64,000 nt of DNA from Salipiger bermudensis (GCF_019801965.1 NZ_JAHVIA010000004.1:310001-374000); one strand, 5' to 3'; numbered from the stretch's first letter, positions 35,888 through 44,427 are shown. A program made the numbers and translations. The notes: a model not told the origin generated them from the sequence alone.

Positions 35888-36385
35888 CTATCTTTCGGCT
35901 GCCACCAGTCCGGAAGGGAGTGGCTTTTCGCAGAAGAAGGCCCCTTGCCCATGAGCGCCTTCGGTTGTCATCGGGCTTTCGTTGGCACTGACGACCATGA
36001 AGACGGCCTCCATGCGATAAATCGCTTCACCATCCGGAAGCTCGAGGAATGGCTCGAGTTGCATGACATTCAGCGTTGCATTCGGTCCAGCCGCGGCGCT
36101 CGACATGCAAATCCCGTCCTTGCAAGTCCAGACGTCCTCCGCGACGAAATCCTCTGCACTCAGGAAGAGGGCAATCTCGGCCGCATCCCGGGACTCCCGC
36201 ACAGCGAGCCGAAGCGGCTCGACCTGAAGCTCGGAGGCAGCCTCGCCTTCGGTCCACGTGACCGCGCCTGTGCAGATGATGACCGGCCCACCGAGAGCCT
36301 CCTCAACGACGCCTTGCGCGTCTGCCGGCAGTGCCGTGCACAAGCCGGCAAGGAGCGTTGTTGCGGGAAGAATTCGATGCGTCAA
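35888..36385 (-). CDS. Secreted protein of unknown function
   Basis: 165-aa exported protein. The signal peptide is MTHRILPATTLLAGLCTALP with cleavage after ADAQ. Four cysteines in the mature part (in PVIICTGAVTW, VWTCKDGICMS and FFCEKPLP) could form two disulfides. I do not recognise a family. The TTG start has a strong AAAGGAGG five to six nt away. Last gene of a same-strand array of seven envelope genes. Confidence 0.65.
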   Translation of the reverse strand: MTHRILPATTLLAGLCTALPADAQGVVEEALGGPVIICTGAVTWTEGEAASELQVEPLRLAVRESRDAAEIALFLSAEDFVAEDVWTCKDGICMSSAAAGPNATLNVMQLEPFLELPDGEAIYRMEAVFMVVSANESPMTTEGAHGQGAFFCEKPLPSGLVAAER

Positions 36386-36470
36386 GGAAGCCTCCTTTTC
36401 AGGGTGGCGGGTTCAGTCGCCGATCGGCATTGAGACCGGCGGGAGCCTCAAGGCGCAGCTTCGACCACGC

Positions 36471-36686
36471 TCAACCCGCAGCCCCGTAGGGCCAGGCAAG
36501 ATTCAGGATCATCAGCGCGATGAACAGCACGACCAGGGTCACGATAGCCCTTTTGCCTTTCGACGCGTTGTCGAAACGGCGGTTCACGATGGAGACGACG
36601 ATCAAAATGATCACTGCGGTGGCGATCATGTGAGGGATGTCGAACGTTATTGCATGTTCCTTCTTGGCGGGCTCATGACCCGGCAA
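36471..36686 (-). CDS. Small membrane protein, two segments
   Basis: About 71 aa with two hydrophobic stretches: MIATAVIILIVVSIV near residue 20 and AIVTLVVLFIALMILNLAW near 47. The start is uncertain: TTG at 36686 lies inside the previous gene, and ATG 36629 has no ribosome binding site. Not recognised. Probably coupled to the upstream 92-aa membrane protein. Confidence 0.5.
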   Translation of the reverse strand: MPGHEPAKKEHAITFDIPHMIATAVIILIVVSIVNRRFDNASKGKRAIVTLVVLFIALMILNLAWPYGAAG

Positions 36687-36925
36687 ACCGTGCCGAGGAT
36701 CACGATGTTAAGCAGCGGCGCGAAGACGGCGAGCCACGGCTTCAGGCTGTCTGCGACACCATCGAGCCAAAGCACCCATGGCAGACCGAGCGGGATCAGG
36801 AAGACGCCCGACAGTGGATCGCGCTCCTGACCGAAAAGCCCGAAGGTCCCGATCAGCAGCAACGCCAAAGCCACTAGGTAAAGCGCTGCGAAAATCCTCA
36901 CGACCCATCTGCAAACGGTCGCCAT
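36647..36925 (-). CDS. Small membrane protein
   Basis: 92 aa with at least two and perhaps three hydrophobic segments (IFAALYLVALALLLIGTFGL; VFLIPLGLPWVLWLDGV; WLAVFAPLLNIVILGTV). No family recognised. It lies 8 nt after the lipoprotein gene and overlaps the next small gene by 40 nt, so the three look like one transcription unit. Confidence 0.6.
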   Translation of the reverse strand: MATVCRWVVRIFAALYLVALALLLIGTFGLFGQERDPLSGVFLIPLGLPWVLWLDGVADSLKPWLAVFAPLLNIVILGTVCRVMSPPRRNMQ

Positions 36926-36933
36926 CGGTGGGC

Positions 36934-37233
36934 TCAGTTCGCGAACTGCGAGAAGGCGGTGTAGCTGCCGTCATCCTCGATCCGGCACCCCCAGCTGGCG
37001 CCATCGACCGTCATGCCCACGAAGACCCGATTGTCGGGGCCGGCGGTGATCGGCGGGCGGGTGGAGATGCTTGCGTCAGGCTGGCCGACACGGACTTGCC
37101 GGATGCACTCGTCGACCATTCCTGGCGGCGCGACGATCCCGCCCGGCGAGGTTTCGGATCCGCTCGTCTCCACGCATCCAGCGAGAGCAGACAACACCGC
37201 GGCGCCGACGATGATCTGGGTCATAAGCTTCAT
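36934..37233 (-). CDS. Small lipoprotein, paralogue of 37727-38071
   Basis: 99-aa lipoprotein. MKLMTQIIVGAAVLSALAGC gives a lipobox (LAGC) with C20. The mature part has VDECIRQVRVGQPD, a conserved VFVGMTVDGASWGCRIEDDG and an aromatic end. The pattern C-x(n)-V-x-V-x-G-A-x-W-x-C-x-x-x-x-D-G-S is shared with the protein at 37727-38071. AAAGGA precedes the start. No known family. Confidence 0.72.
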   Translation of the reverse strand: MKLMTQIIVGAAVLSALAGCVETSGSETSPGGIVAPPGMVDECIRQVRVGQPDASISTRPPITAGPDNRVFVGMTVDGASWGCRIEDDGSYTAFSQFAN

Positions 37234-37256
37234 GTTTCCGGTCCTTTTCTCGCGGC

Positions 37257-37631
37257 TCAATTCGCCGCTTTGCGGATGAGGCGGACGATAAGGATGATGA
37301 CGACCGCACCGATCAGGGCTGCGATGAAGCTGCCCACTGTTCCAAAGGTCAGGCCCGCCGCGGACAGCCCGTAGGAGGCGAGGATCGAGCCTCCGATGCC
37401 GGCGGCGATGTTGCCCAGCAGGCCCGAGCCATGCCCCTTGACGATGAGGCCGGCCAGCCAACCGACGATGGCACCGATGACGATGACCAGCAGCAATCCG
37501 ATGACACCGCCGACTGCAACGCCCACGGCCTCGGAGGTGTCGTCCTGCGCGAACGCAGGGCCACACATGATGGGGAAGGTCAGCGCCGATGCGACGGCGC
37601 TGCGGAAACGGGGATCTGTGATGAACGTCAT
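37257..37631 (-). CDS. GlsB/YeaQ/YmgE-like stress membrane protein with N-terminal extension
   Basis: 124-aa membrane protein of the transglycosylase-associated (GlsB/YeaQ/YmgE) family, whose members respond to envelope and osmotic stress. The core GAIVGWLAGLIVKGHGSGLL is at 53-72, followed by GNIAAGIGGSILASYG and a hydrophobic end GAVVIILIVRLIRK. Unlike the usual short proteins (about 85 aa) it begins with a signal-like stretch ending GPAFAQ near residue 29 and an extra hydrophobic segment. It sits between two paralogous lipoproteins, 23 nt upstream of one. Confidence 0.78.
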   Translation of the reverse strand: MTFITDPRFRSAVASALTFPIMCGPAFAQDDTSEAVGVAVGGVIGLLLVIVIGAIVGWLAGLIVKGHGSGLLGNIAAGIGGSILASYGLSAAGLTFGTVGSFIAALIGAVVIILIVRLIRKAAN

Positions 37632-37726
37632 TCGCGAGGACCTCTTCCTGTCAGGTGTCGGGGGGGCGCATGTTTGCGTGTGCCGGAGCGGTGCAGACCT
37701 CGGTCGGCACTGCGTCCGCATGGGTC

Positions 37727-38071
37727 TCAGACGCCGTCGCTGCCCATGAACATGGTCGACGGATTGCTGCCGTCGGCGCTGACCAGGCAACGCCACGGGG
37801 CGCCGTTGGCCCCCACGCGCATGTAGACCGCATGCGCGGCTTCCGACGATTCCGAGCCAACCACCCTCACGCCGCCGTCGGTTTGCGAGGCAAGCAGGCT
37901 GCGGCAGGCATTCGTTGCTGCGTCGCTGGCTCCGAAGCTCCCCTCGATGAACGGCGGGCTGCCGGGCGAGACGGGCATCTGGCTGGGGGCCGGGCTGTCC
38001 GTCGTCTCGACGCATGCGCTCACCGCGGCAAGCGCAGCAAGGCTGAAGAGCAGTCTCACTGAGGTTCTCAT
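37727..38071 (-). CDS. Small lipoprotein, paralogue of 36934-37233
   Basis: 114-aa lipoprotein: MRTSVRLLFSLAALAAVSAC has a lipobox VSAC followed by VETTDSPAPSQ. The mature part has DAATNACRSLLASQTDG and AVYMRVGANGAPWRCLVSAD, aligning with VFVGMTVDGASWGCRIEDDG of the neighbouring lipoprotein. Start at 38071 after GAAAGGGAT. Function unknown. Confidence 0.72.
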   Translation of the reverse strand: MRTSVRLLFSLAALAAVSACVETTDSPAPSQMPVSPGSPPFIEGSFGASDAATNACRSLLASQTDGGVRVVGSESSEAAHAVYMRVGANGAPWRCLVSADGSNPSTMFMGSDGV

Positions 38072-38111
38072 CTTATCCCTTTCTAGCAAGCGGTTGGAAT
38101 GCCGTGCGGGC

Positions 38112-39164
38112 TCACTCGATCCCGAAGATGACGGCGTATGATTGAGCGCCGTTTGACGTGTTGTAGACGGTCACGCTGTGATCGCCGGTCTGCCAGAGCT
38201 GGCCACGGTATTCCTGCGACGCGCTCATTTCGTCGAGCAGGATCGACCCGTCGGGATTGGCGATGACGTAGGTCATGCCGGGCCCATTCGCCGCGAGGCG
38301 GAAATAGAGATCCTGGCCTTTGGATGCGCCGACAATGTAGCGACGTGATTGCTGCGGGAGGAGCTGCCCGCTGAGCTCGGCGCCGCTCGTTCCCGCAGCG
38401 AATTGCACCCTGACGGCCTCTCCGGAAGCACCGGCCATCGCCCCGCCGCCGTCATCCGCCGTGGCGGTGTCTTCACCTGGGGGGCCGGGCAAACGCAGAA
38501 AGCGGGCTGCGACCCATCCGGTGATACCGCCACCTTCGGCCTGAACGTTGCACCACTGATCTCCGTCCGACACAGTGCAGCCGCCGCGGTTGGACACACT
38601 GGTTCCGTTCGGAATCGTTCCCAGCAGGGCGCCGGAGGCGCGGGGCGCATCCCGCACGTTCAGCTGCCCGCCGGAGGTCGAGAGGTCGACCACGAAGAAA
38701 TCCTCTTCGGGCAGGAGCCCCGCGCCGCCCGAAGAGCCGCCCGTCGCGCCGCCGCCCGGCGCGATGAGGACATCGATCGAGTAGCCGACGGTCTTGCCGG
38801 TGTCGGCATCGTTGCCCATCAGGTAGACCCGGATCGCCCAGTCCTGGCTTTCGGGCAGGGTCACCTCGGCGCGCCGCCCTTCGTTGCTGCCATTGAAGAG
38901 GGCCGGAAAATCCTGTCCGGCCGGCACGATGTTGAAGAAGGCGGACCCGTTGCCATTGGTTCCGGTCACTGCAAGCGAGACAACCATCGTCTGACCGGCG
39001 CGGGCGCCAAGCACGTAGTCGATATACTCGCCCCCGACGATCGTGCCGTTGATCGTGGCGCTGGTTGCGCCGGGCTCGAACTCGATGCGGACGCTCTCCT
39101 GTGCGGCGGCCGGTCCCGTCAGCGCAAGCGCGGCTGCAAGAACAAGCGGCAATACTCTCTTCAT
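38112..39164 (-). CDS. Exported SH3-domain protein with duplicated beta module
   Basis: 350-aa secreted protein. Signal peptide MKRVLPLVLAAALALTGPAA cleaved near AAAQ. An SH3b-type domain lies near residues 155-235 (GGQLNVRDAPRASGALLGTI, then GGCTVSDGDQWCNVQ, GWVAARFLRLPG). The N- and C-terminal parts are related to each other: VRIEFEPGATSATINGTIVG near 25 and VRVQFAAGTSGAELSGQLLP near 260 start similar PPC-like beta units, so the order is beta unit, SH3b, beta unit. A cell-wall or ligand-binding role is likely. AGAGGA supports the start at 39164 over 39173. First gene of the array facing the AraC regulator. Confidence 0.78.
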   Translation of the reverse strand: MKRVLPLVLAAALALTGPAAAQESVRIEFEPGATSATINGTIVGGEYIDYVLGARAGQTMVVSLAVTGTNGNGSAFFNIVPAGQDFPALFNGSNEGRRAEVTLPESQDWAIRVYLMGNDADTGKTVGYSIDVLIAPGGGATGGSSGGAGLLPEEDFFVVDLSTSGGQLNVRDAPRASGALLGTIPNGTSVSNRGGCTVSDGDQWCNVQAEGGGITGWVAARFLRLPGPPGEDTATADDGGGAMAGASGEAVRVQFAAGTSGAELSGQLLPQQSRRYIVGASKGQDLYFRLAANGPGMTYVIANPDGSILLDEMSASQEYRGQLWQTGDHSVTVYNTSNGAQSYAVIFGIE

Positions 39165-39245
39165 GGATTGCATTCCTCTTGGTGGGTCTCTGGCCTGCGA
39201 GACATCTCGCCTCGGTCGATCCCGAAGATCGGTCTGAAATAACGT

Positions 39246-39420
39246 TGGTCCAATTGCGCTGCCGAGATTTCGGCTGGCGGCAAGGGCGCAGCATTGAGCT
39301 TTGAAACGATTTGGAAAAAAGGGCTCCAAACACCCGCGCCGCACCCAGAAAGCTATCGTCATGATTGCAGGACGTTGGCGACTGGTCTATCCAATTTGCG
39401 AAGGAGTTGTCCAATATCCG
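39246..39420. promoter_or_regulatory. Repeated TCCAAT boxes between array and AraC gene
   Basis: TATCCAATTTGCG (39388-39400) and TGTCCAATATCCG (39408-39420) form a direct repeat with a 20-bp period, two helical turns, just before the AraC gene start at 39435. A third related copy, TGGTCCAATTGCG, lies at 39246-39258, 80-95 nt from the start of the divergent array. Direct half-sites on one helix face are the usual AraC-family operator form. Confidence 0.55.
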
Positions 39421-39434
39421 AAAAAAGCGAAAAA

Positions 39435-40481
39435 ATGTCTGATCGAGACTCGGAAGCGCGCCATTCCTTGGCCGCTCTCGCTCCTTCGGTCCTGGGCCAC
39501 GGCTCGGCGGATGCGCTTCCGCGCGCGTCCGGTGAATTCCGGCTCAGCGCATTTCATAGCGGCGAGCGCTCGAAGCGCGCGAGACGCCAGTTTACCGGGA
39601 CGAGCGTCCTTCGCCTGCATGACGCGCGGGACGGGGAGGCCGCCGTCGCGATCAGCGATGTCGGCTCGATGAGCCTCGCCTATGTCCGATCGTCCGGGCA
39701 CGATGTTCTGGTCTCGGAGCTCCAACGTCCAAATCTTTTGGTGGCCGTAACCGGAACGCTGTCGAGCCAGAACCGGAACATGCGGATTGAGCGCGAGACC
39801 GAGCCGTGGATCCTGTTTGGTCGCGGCCCCCGCGAGACCACCGTCCGTCCTGCGCAGGACGCGCCCTACCAGGCCTTCGTGCTTTCGATGCCGCCGCAAC
39901 TGCTCGGTGACCGCCTCACACGGTTGGAGGCGCGCGGTGGCATCATTCGTGGGAAAGCTTCCGGAGGCGACGATCTGCACCTTGCCCGCCTCACCCTCGC
40001 ACTTGCCACACAGCTCTCCCTGTCCGCCGAGACCGCCCTGGAGCCGCGGCTGGCCGAGGCGTGGACGACGGTTCTGGTCGCGCAGATCGGTCGCTGCCTC
40101 GACCTGCACCTCCTGCCCGGAGGGCAAGCGCCATCAGACCAGTCGCACGACCCGTCCTTCGCCTATGTGCGCAGGGCCGAGGAGCTGATCTACGAGCAGC
40201 CGATCGCCAGTCTTCGGGAGGTCGCGCGCTCCGTGGGTGTCTCGGAACGGACCCTCCAGACCGCCTTTCGCAAGATACGTGGTGCCACGCCCTCTCAGGT
40301 GCTGTCCCAGGCAAGGCTCCACTGTGCAAGGCGCGCGCTGCTCGACCTCGCAGGCCCGCCCACCGTATCGGAGGTCTGCTCCCTTTGCGGCATCGATCAT
40401 CACGGACGGTTCAGCCGCCTCTACAAGGACGCCTTCGGCGAATACCCCGTCACAACGCTCAAGGCGCGTCTGCGGAAATGA
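39435..40481 (+). CDS. AraC-family transcription regulator
   Basis: 349-aa regulator. The C-terminal AraC DNA-binding domain (about residues 245-345) has two helix-turn-helix units: PIASLREVARSVGVSERTLQ and PPTVSEVCSLCGIDHHGRFS, then RLYKDAFGEYPVTTL. The N-terminal effector part has a cupin-like beta look (AYVRSSGHDVLVSELQRPNL) and is of the AraC-binding-like type. Start at 39435 was chosen over an upstream one; the ribosome binding site is weak and A-rich. It faces the envelope gene array, which it may control through the TCCAAT boxes. Confidence 0.85.
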   Translation: MSDRDSEARHSLAALAPSVLGHGSADALPRASGEFRLSAFHSGERSKRARRQFTGTSVLRLHDARDGEAAVAISDVGSMSLAYVRSSGHDVLVSELQRPNLLVAVTGTLSSQNRNMRIERETEPWILFGRGPRETTVRPAQDAPYQAFVLSMPPQLLGDRLTRLEARGGIIRGKASGGDDLHLARLTLALATQLSLSAETALEPRLAEAWTTVLVAQIGRCLDLHLLPGGQAPSDQSHDPSFAYVRRAEELIYEQPIASLREVARSVGVSERTLQTAFRKIRGATPSQVLSQARLHCARRALLDLAGPPTVSEVCSLCGIDHHGRFSRLYKDAFGEYPVTTLKARLRK

Positions 40482-41421
40482 ACCACCGAGGTCTCCCCGC
40501 GCTGCCGCGAGCTCGGTCGAAACCGTCCATTCGATGAGGGCTTGGAGCGCCTCAAGATCATTGAGGCCGGCAGGGCACATGCGCGACAAGGGCAGGGACA
40601 TCGGAGTTTCTTTTCTTGGCGATCGCGATGGCTTGGCACACAGTGATCGAAACGGTCGCTTGGCCCGTGTCGATCTCGTCAGCTTGCGCTCGAGATGATT
40701 GCGAAAGCGAGCAGGCAAAATCCGTCGCTTGATCTCGTGCCAGAGAACGGCCGCTGCCGCACCGCGTGTCGGCGGCCAGCGTCATGCTGCATCTAGCAGG
40801 GTGTCGTGGAGGGGCAGCCCTCTGCCACGCAGTGCACATCACTTGAGGGGTCCGGCAGCGTCCACAATCTGGCTGAGGCCGCGCCGAGGAGGATGCACTC
40901 TCTCGCGCATGATTGGCGCGATGACTTCCGAGATCAACGTCGTACGGTGGCCCTTGGACAGAGAGCTGGAATGAGCGGGGGCGCCTGTCTTCGGCGGGAG
41001 AGACGCGCGCATCCGGATGTTGCGCGAAATTCGCGGCCATCCACAGCCGGAAAGGGGGCGCTGCCCCCTCTTGGCGCTGTGCGCCAATTCACCCCCGAGG
41101 TATTTTGAAACCAGAGAAGACATGAGCGGAGCAATCTTGGCTTCTCTTCGTCAAAAATACTCCCGCCGGAGGCAGGCCGTCCGATGCCGCGGGCGATGAT
41201 CTCCGGCAAGGGCGTCAGCTCTGCCAGGGCCCCGAGACCGGCGCCCGGAGGCGACGGGTGAGATGATCCGTGCGGCGGCACGCCGCGCCGCCTTGTTTCC
41301 TCACAGCGCCCGGCGCGCCAGAGGCCCCCGGAAAAACCGCGCCGAGCCCTGAATCTCCTGTCGCCACAGGCCAAAGCCATGCCTATAAGGCCGCGACACA
41401 CGAGGAATCTGGGAGATCACC
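40482..41421. other. Long gap without a recognised gene
   Basis: About 940 nt hold no gene I can support. Minus-strand fragments such as RTTLISEVIAPIMRERVHPP (about 40880-40940) and MCPAGLNDLEALQALIEW (about 40525-40580) look protein-like but are in different frames with stops between, so this may be a decayed gene. The right part carries an inverted repeat at 41095-41165. The rpiA promoter must be near 41380-41420. Confidence 0.45.
41095..41165. repeat. Inverted pair of a GTATTTT...AGAGAAG element
   Basis: CCGAGGTATTTTGAAACCAG (with AGAAGA following) at 41095-41120 faces an inverted relative at 41141-41165, which on the minus strand reads CGGGAGTATTTTTGACGAAG and then AGAAG. The arms are imperfect but clearly related. 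Similar single elements occur at 111-140, 192-219 and about 3440-3462, always in gaps. Confidence 0.55.
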
Positions 41422-42204
41422 ATGAGCGGAGAGCTTTCGCCCATCGACAAGGCCAAGTTCGTGGCGGCCAAGCGCGCCGCGGAATACGTCCAGAGCGGCA
41501 TGCGCGTCGGGCTCGGCACCGGCTCCACCGCCGCCTGGCTGGTGCGCTGCCTCGGCGAGAAGGTGCGCGAGGAGGGGCTGCGCTTCCGCGGCGTGCCGAC
41601 CTCGACGCGGACCGCCGAGCTGGCCCGCGAGGTCGGCATCGAGGTGATCTCGCTCGACGAGGCCGGCTGGCTCGACCTGACCATCGACGGCGCCGATGAG
41701 TTCGACAGCGAGCTCAACCTGATCAAGGGCGGCGGCGGCGCGCTGCTGCAGGAGAAGATCGTCGCCACCGCCTCCGACGAGATGATCGTCATCGCCGATG
41801 CCGCCAAGCACGTGGAAACCCTCGGCGCCTTTCCGCTGCCGGTCGAGGTCATCCCGTTCGGCTGGACCGCGAGCCAGGCGCTGCTCGAGGAGGCGCTGGT
41901 GACGATGGACGTGCTCGGCCGCAAGACCACGCTCCGGATGAACGGCGACCGCGCCTACATCACCGACGAGGGCAATTACATCCTCGACCTGCACCTGTCG
42001 CGCATCGGCAATGCACGGCAGCTGGCGATGCTGGTCAACCAGATTCCCGGCGTGGTCGAGAACGGCCTGTTCATCGACATCTGCGACCGCGTGATCATCG
42101 GCTACGGCGATGGCCGGGTCGAAACCCGCGACATCAACGCCGGCACCGTCTCGGAAGAGCGCGTCGATTTCGTCGAGGACGACAACCTCTTCCGCGACAT
42201 CTGA
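41422..42204 (+). CDS. rpiA: Ribose-5-phosphate isomerase A
   Basis: Interconverts ribose-5-phosphate and ribulose-5-phosphate in the pentose phosphate pathway; cytosolic. 260 aa. Family motifs: GLGTGSTAAWLVRCL near residue 30, the active-site block DGADEFDSELNLIKGGGGAL near 90-109 with its Asp and Glu, followed by KIVATASDEMIVIAD with the conserved Lys nearby. A hairpin terminator separates it from the convergent START-like gene. Confidence 0.95.
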   Translation: MSGELSPIDKAKFVAAKRAAEYVQSGMRVGLGTGSTAAWLVRCLGEKVREEGLRFRGVPTSTRTAELAREVGIEVISLDEAGWLDLTIDGADEFDSELNLIKGGGGALLQEKIVATASDEMIVIADAAKHVETLGAFPLPVEVIPFGWTASQALLEEALVTMDVLGRKTTLRMNGDRAYITDEGNYILDLHLSRIGNARQLAMLVNQIPGVVENGLFIDICDRVIIGYGDGRVETRDINAGTVSEERVDFVEDDNLFRDI

Positions 42205-42214
42205 TCCCGGGCCT

Positions 42215-42240
42215 GCGGGGCGGCCCTTGCGCCGCCCCGC
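42215..42240. terminator. Shared hairpin between rpiA and the convergent gene
   Basis: A perfect 10-bp stem (GCGGGGCGGC/GCCGCCCCGC) with a 6-nt loop lies 11 nt after rpiA and 3 nt from the convergent stop. There is no T-run on either strand, so termination would be weak or Rho-aided. Confidence 0.5.
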
Positions 42241-42243
42241 GGC

Positions 42244-42726
42244 TCACTCCATCGACACCAGCCTGTGGTGTTGGCCGACGCCCTGCGCGATGGCTTCGTA
42301 GAAGCCGCGCAGGATGGCATCGGCCTCTTCCTCGCTCACCCCGTCGGCCTCGAAGCTGCCCTGCCAGCTCAGTACCGCCATACCGTCGCCGGCATCGCGC
42401 ACCCGGACCTCGCCCACGTAGTTCTTCACCGGCAGCGGCGAGGACTGGATCACGTAGTTGAAGCCGTGGCCCTCGGGATCGTACCAGGCCAGCAGAAGAT
42501 GCGCCTCGCCCCCCTGTGCCAGCCGGTTCACCTTGGTGGCCCCGAGCCCGTCGCCCTGGCGCTCCGAGCTCGCCACCGGCGGCATGATGGTCTCCGAGGG
42601 CTGGTGGAACTCCACCGTCTGCCACAGCGCCTCGGGGCTGGCCTCGTAGGTTGCGGTGATGCCGGTATCGGCGAGGGCGGCGACGGGCAGGGCGCAGGCG
42701 GCCGCCAGCAGGATCGCTTTCGTCAT
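42244..42726 (-). CDS. Exported SRPBCC/START-like protein
   Basis: 160-aa protein with a signal peptide (MTKAILLAAACALPVAALAD). The rest reads as an SRPBCC helix-grip fold: ITATYEASPEALWQTVEFHQ at the start, GATKVNRLAQGGEAHLLLAW in the middle and the long C-terminal helix SEEEADAILRGFYEAIAQGV. Members bind lipids or hydrophobic ligands; an exported form is less common. GGAGGAGAG precedes ATG 42726. Ligand unknown. Confidence 0.72.
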   Translation of the reverse strand: MTKAILLAAACALPVAALADTGITATYEASPEALWQTVEFHQPSETIMPPVASSERQGDGLGATKVNRLAQGGEAHLLLAWYDPEGHGFNYVIQSSPLPVKNYVGEVRVRDAGDGMAVLSWQGSFEADGVSEEEADAILRGFYEAIAQGVGQHHRLVSME

Positions 42727-42897
42727 GGTCTCTCCTCCTCTGATCGCCTGAATCTGGGGCGCGCCGGGCCGCCGGCCATGCGACATTCGTCGCGGCGGGG
42801 GCAGGGGGCTCGCGGCGGGCTCAAATGCCCGTGCCCGTCTGGCCTTCGCGAAAGCGCTGTGAGATACCAGTGCGAACTCTAATCAAGGAGACCCCTG

Positions 42898-44355
42898 ATG
42901 GCCGGTTTCGACTATGATCTCTTTGTCATCGGCGGCGGCTCGGGCGGCGTCCGCGCGGCGCGCGTCGCGGCCGGAGAGGCGGGCGCCAAGGTCGCGCTGG
43001 CGGAGGAGGATCGCTACGGCGGCACCTGCGTGATCCGCGGCTGCGTTCCCAAGAAGCTGATGGTCTTCGCCAGCGAATATGCCGAGGTGGTCGAGGATGC
43101 CGCCAATTACGGCTGGCGCCTCCAGGAAGGCCCGTTCGACTGGCCGAGCTTCCGCCAGCGCCTCAACACCGAGCTCGACCGGCTCGAGGGCGTCTACCGC
43201 TCGCTGCTGAAGAACTCCGGCGTCGACAGTTACGACGCCCGCGCCACCATCAAGGACGCCCATACCGTCGCGCTGTCGACCGGTGAGACCTTCACCGCCA
43301 AGCACATCCTCGTCGCGACCGGCGGCCGACCGGTGCGCCCGGAGGTGCCCAACGCCCATCTCGGCCTCGTCAGCGACGACATCTTCCACATGGAAGACCT
43401 GCCCAAGCGCATCCTCATCGTCGGCGGTGGCTATATCGCCTGCGAGTTCGCCTGCATCCTGCACGGGCTCGGCGTCGAGGTGACGCAGTATTACCGTGGC
43501 GCGCAGGTGCTGCGCGGCTTCGACGAGGAGGCCCGCGGCCTGATCGCCGACGCCATGAGCGAGCGCGGCATCGATCTGCATCTCGGCACCGACATTGTCG
43601 CCATGCGCTGCGCCAGCGAGGAGGATCTCGCCGGCCATGACGCCAACGGCATCCCGATGGGCGCGGCCGTGGATGAGGCCGATTACGTCGAGGAGGACAA
43701 TTCCAACCCCGACGGCCCGATCTGGGTCAAGGCCACCAACGGCAAGACGCGGATCTTCGACAAGGTGTTCTTCGCCACCGGGCGCGCCCCCAACACCCCC
43801 GAGATGGGGCTCGAGGAGGTCGGCGTGAAGCTCGGCCGCAAGGGCGAGATCGAGGTCGATCAATACAGCCAGACCGCGGTGCCCTCGATCTACGCCATCG
43901 GCGATGTCACCGACCGGGTGAACCTCACCCCGGTGGCGATCCGCGAGGGCATGGCCTTCGTCGAGACCGTGTTCCACGGCAACCCGACGCCGGTGGATCA
44001 CGAGCTGATCCCCTCGGCGATCTTCACCCAGCCCGAGTTCGGCACCGTGGGGCTGTCGGAAGAGCAGGCGCGCGAGCAGGAGCCGATCGAGGTCTACGCG
44101 ACCTCGTTCCGCCCGATGCAGACTGCCTTCGCCGGCCGGCCCGACCGGGTGTTGATGAAACTCGTCGTCTCGCAGGAAAGCCGCAAGGTGCTGGGTTGCC
44201 ACATCGTCGCCCCGAATGCGGGCGAGATGATCCAGCTCGCCGGCATCGCGGTGAAGATGGGCGCGACCAAGGAAGATTTCGACCGCACCGTCGCTGTGCA
44301 CCCGACCATGTCGGAAGAGATCGTGACGATGCGCAAACCGACCCGCAGCGCTTGA
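42898..44355 (+). CDS. gor: Glutathione reductase
   Basis: FAD-dependent disulfide reductase that keeps glutathione reduced with NADPH. 485 aa. FAD loop GGGSGGVRAARVA near residue 11; redox pair in GGTCVIRGCVPKK near 41-53; NADPH-binding GGGYIACEFACIL near 176; the C-terminal dimer interface with the catalytic His-Glu in VAVHPTMSEEIVTM near 462. The Cys-Val-Ile-Arg-Gly-Cys variant of the redox motif is the one used by glutathione reductases. Followed by hflK 72 nt later. Confidence 0.93.
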   Translation: MAGFDYDLFVIGGGSGGVRAARVAAGEAGAKVALAEEDRYGGTCVIRGCVPKKLMVFASEYAEVVEDAANYGWRLQEGPFDWPSFRQRLNTELDRLEGVYRSLLKNSGVDSYDARATIKDAHTVALSTGETFTAKHILVATGGRPVRPEVPNAHLGLVSDDIFHMEDLPKRILIVGGGYIACEFACILHGLGVEVTQYYRGAQVLRGFDEEARGLIADAMSERGIDLHLGTDIVAMRCASEEDLAGHDANGIPMGAAVDEADYVEEDNSNPDGPIWVKATNGKTRIFDKVFFATGRAPNTPEMGLEEVGVKLGRKGEIEVDQYSQTAVPSIYAIGDVTDRVNLTPVAIREGMAFVETVFHGNPTPVDHELIPSAIFTQPEFGTVGLSEEQAREQEPIEVYATSFRPMQTAFAGRPDRVLMKLVVSQESRKVLGCHIVAPNAGEMIQLAGIAVKMGATKEDFDRTVAVHPTMSEEIVTMRKPTRSA

Positions 44356-44427
44356 ATTTGAAAGCAAAATGCACAGGTATGTGCGGGATACGGATGACAG
44401 GACCTAGAGGGGAAGGAAAACAGCTTC

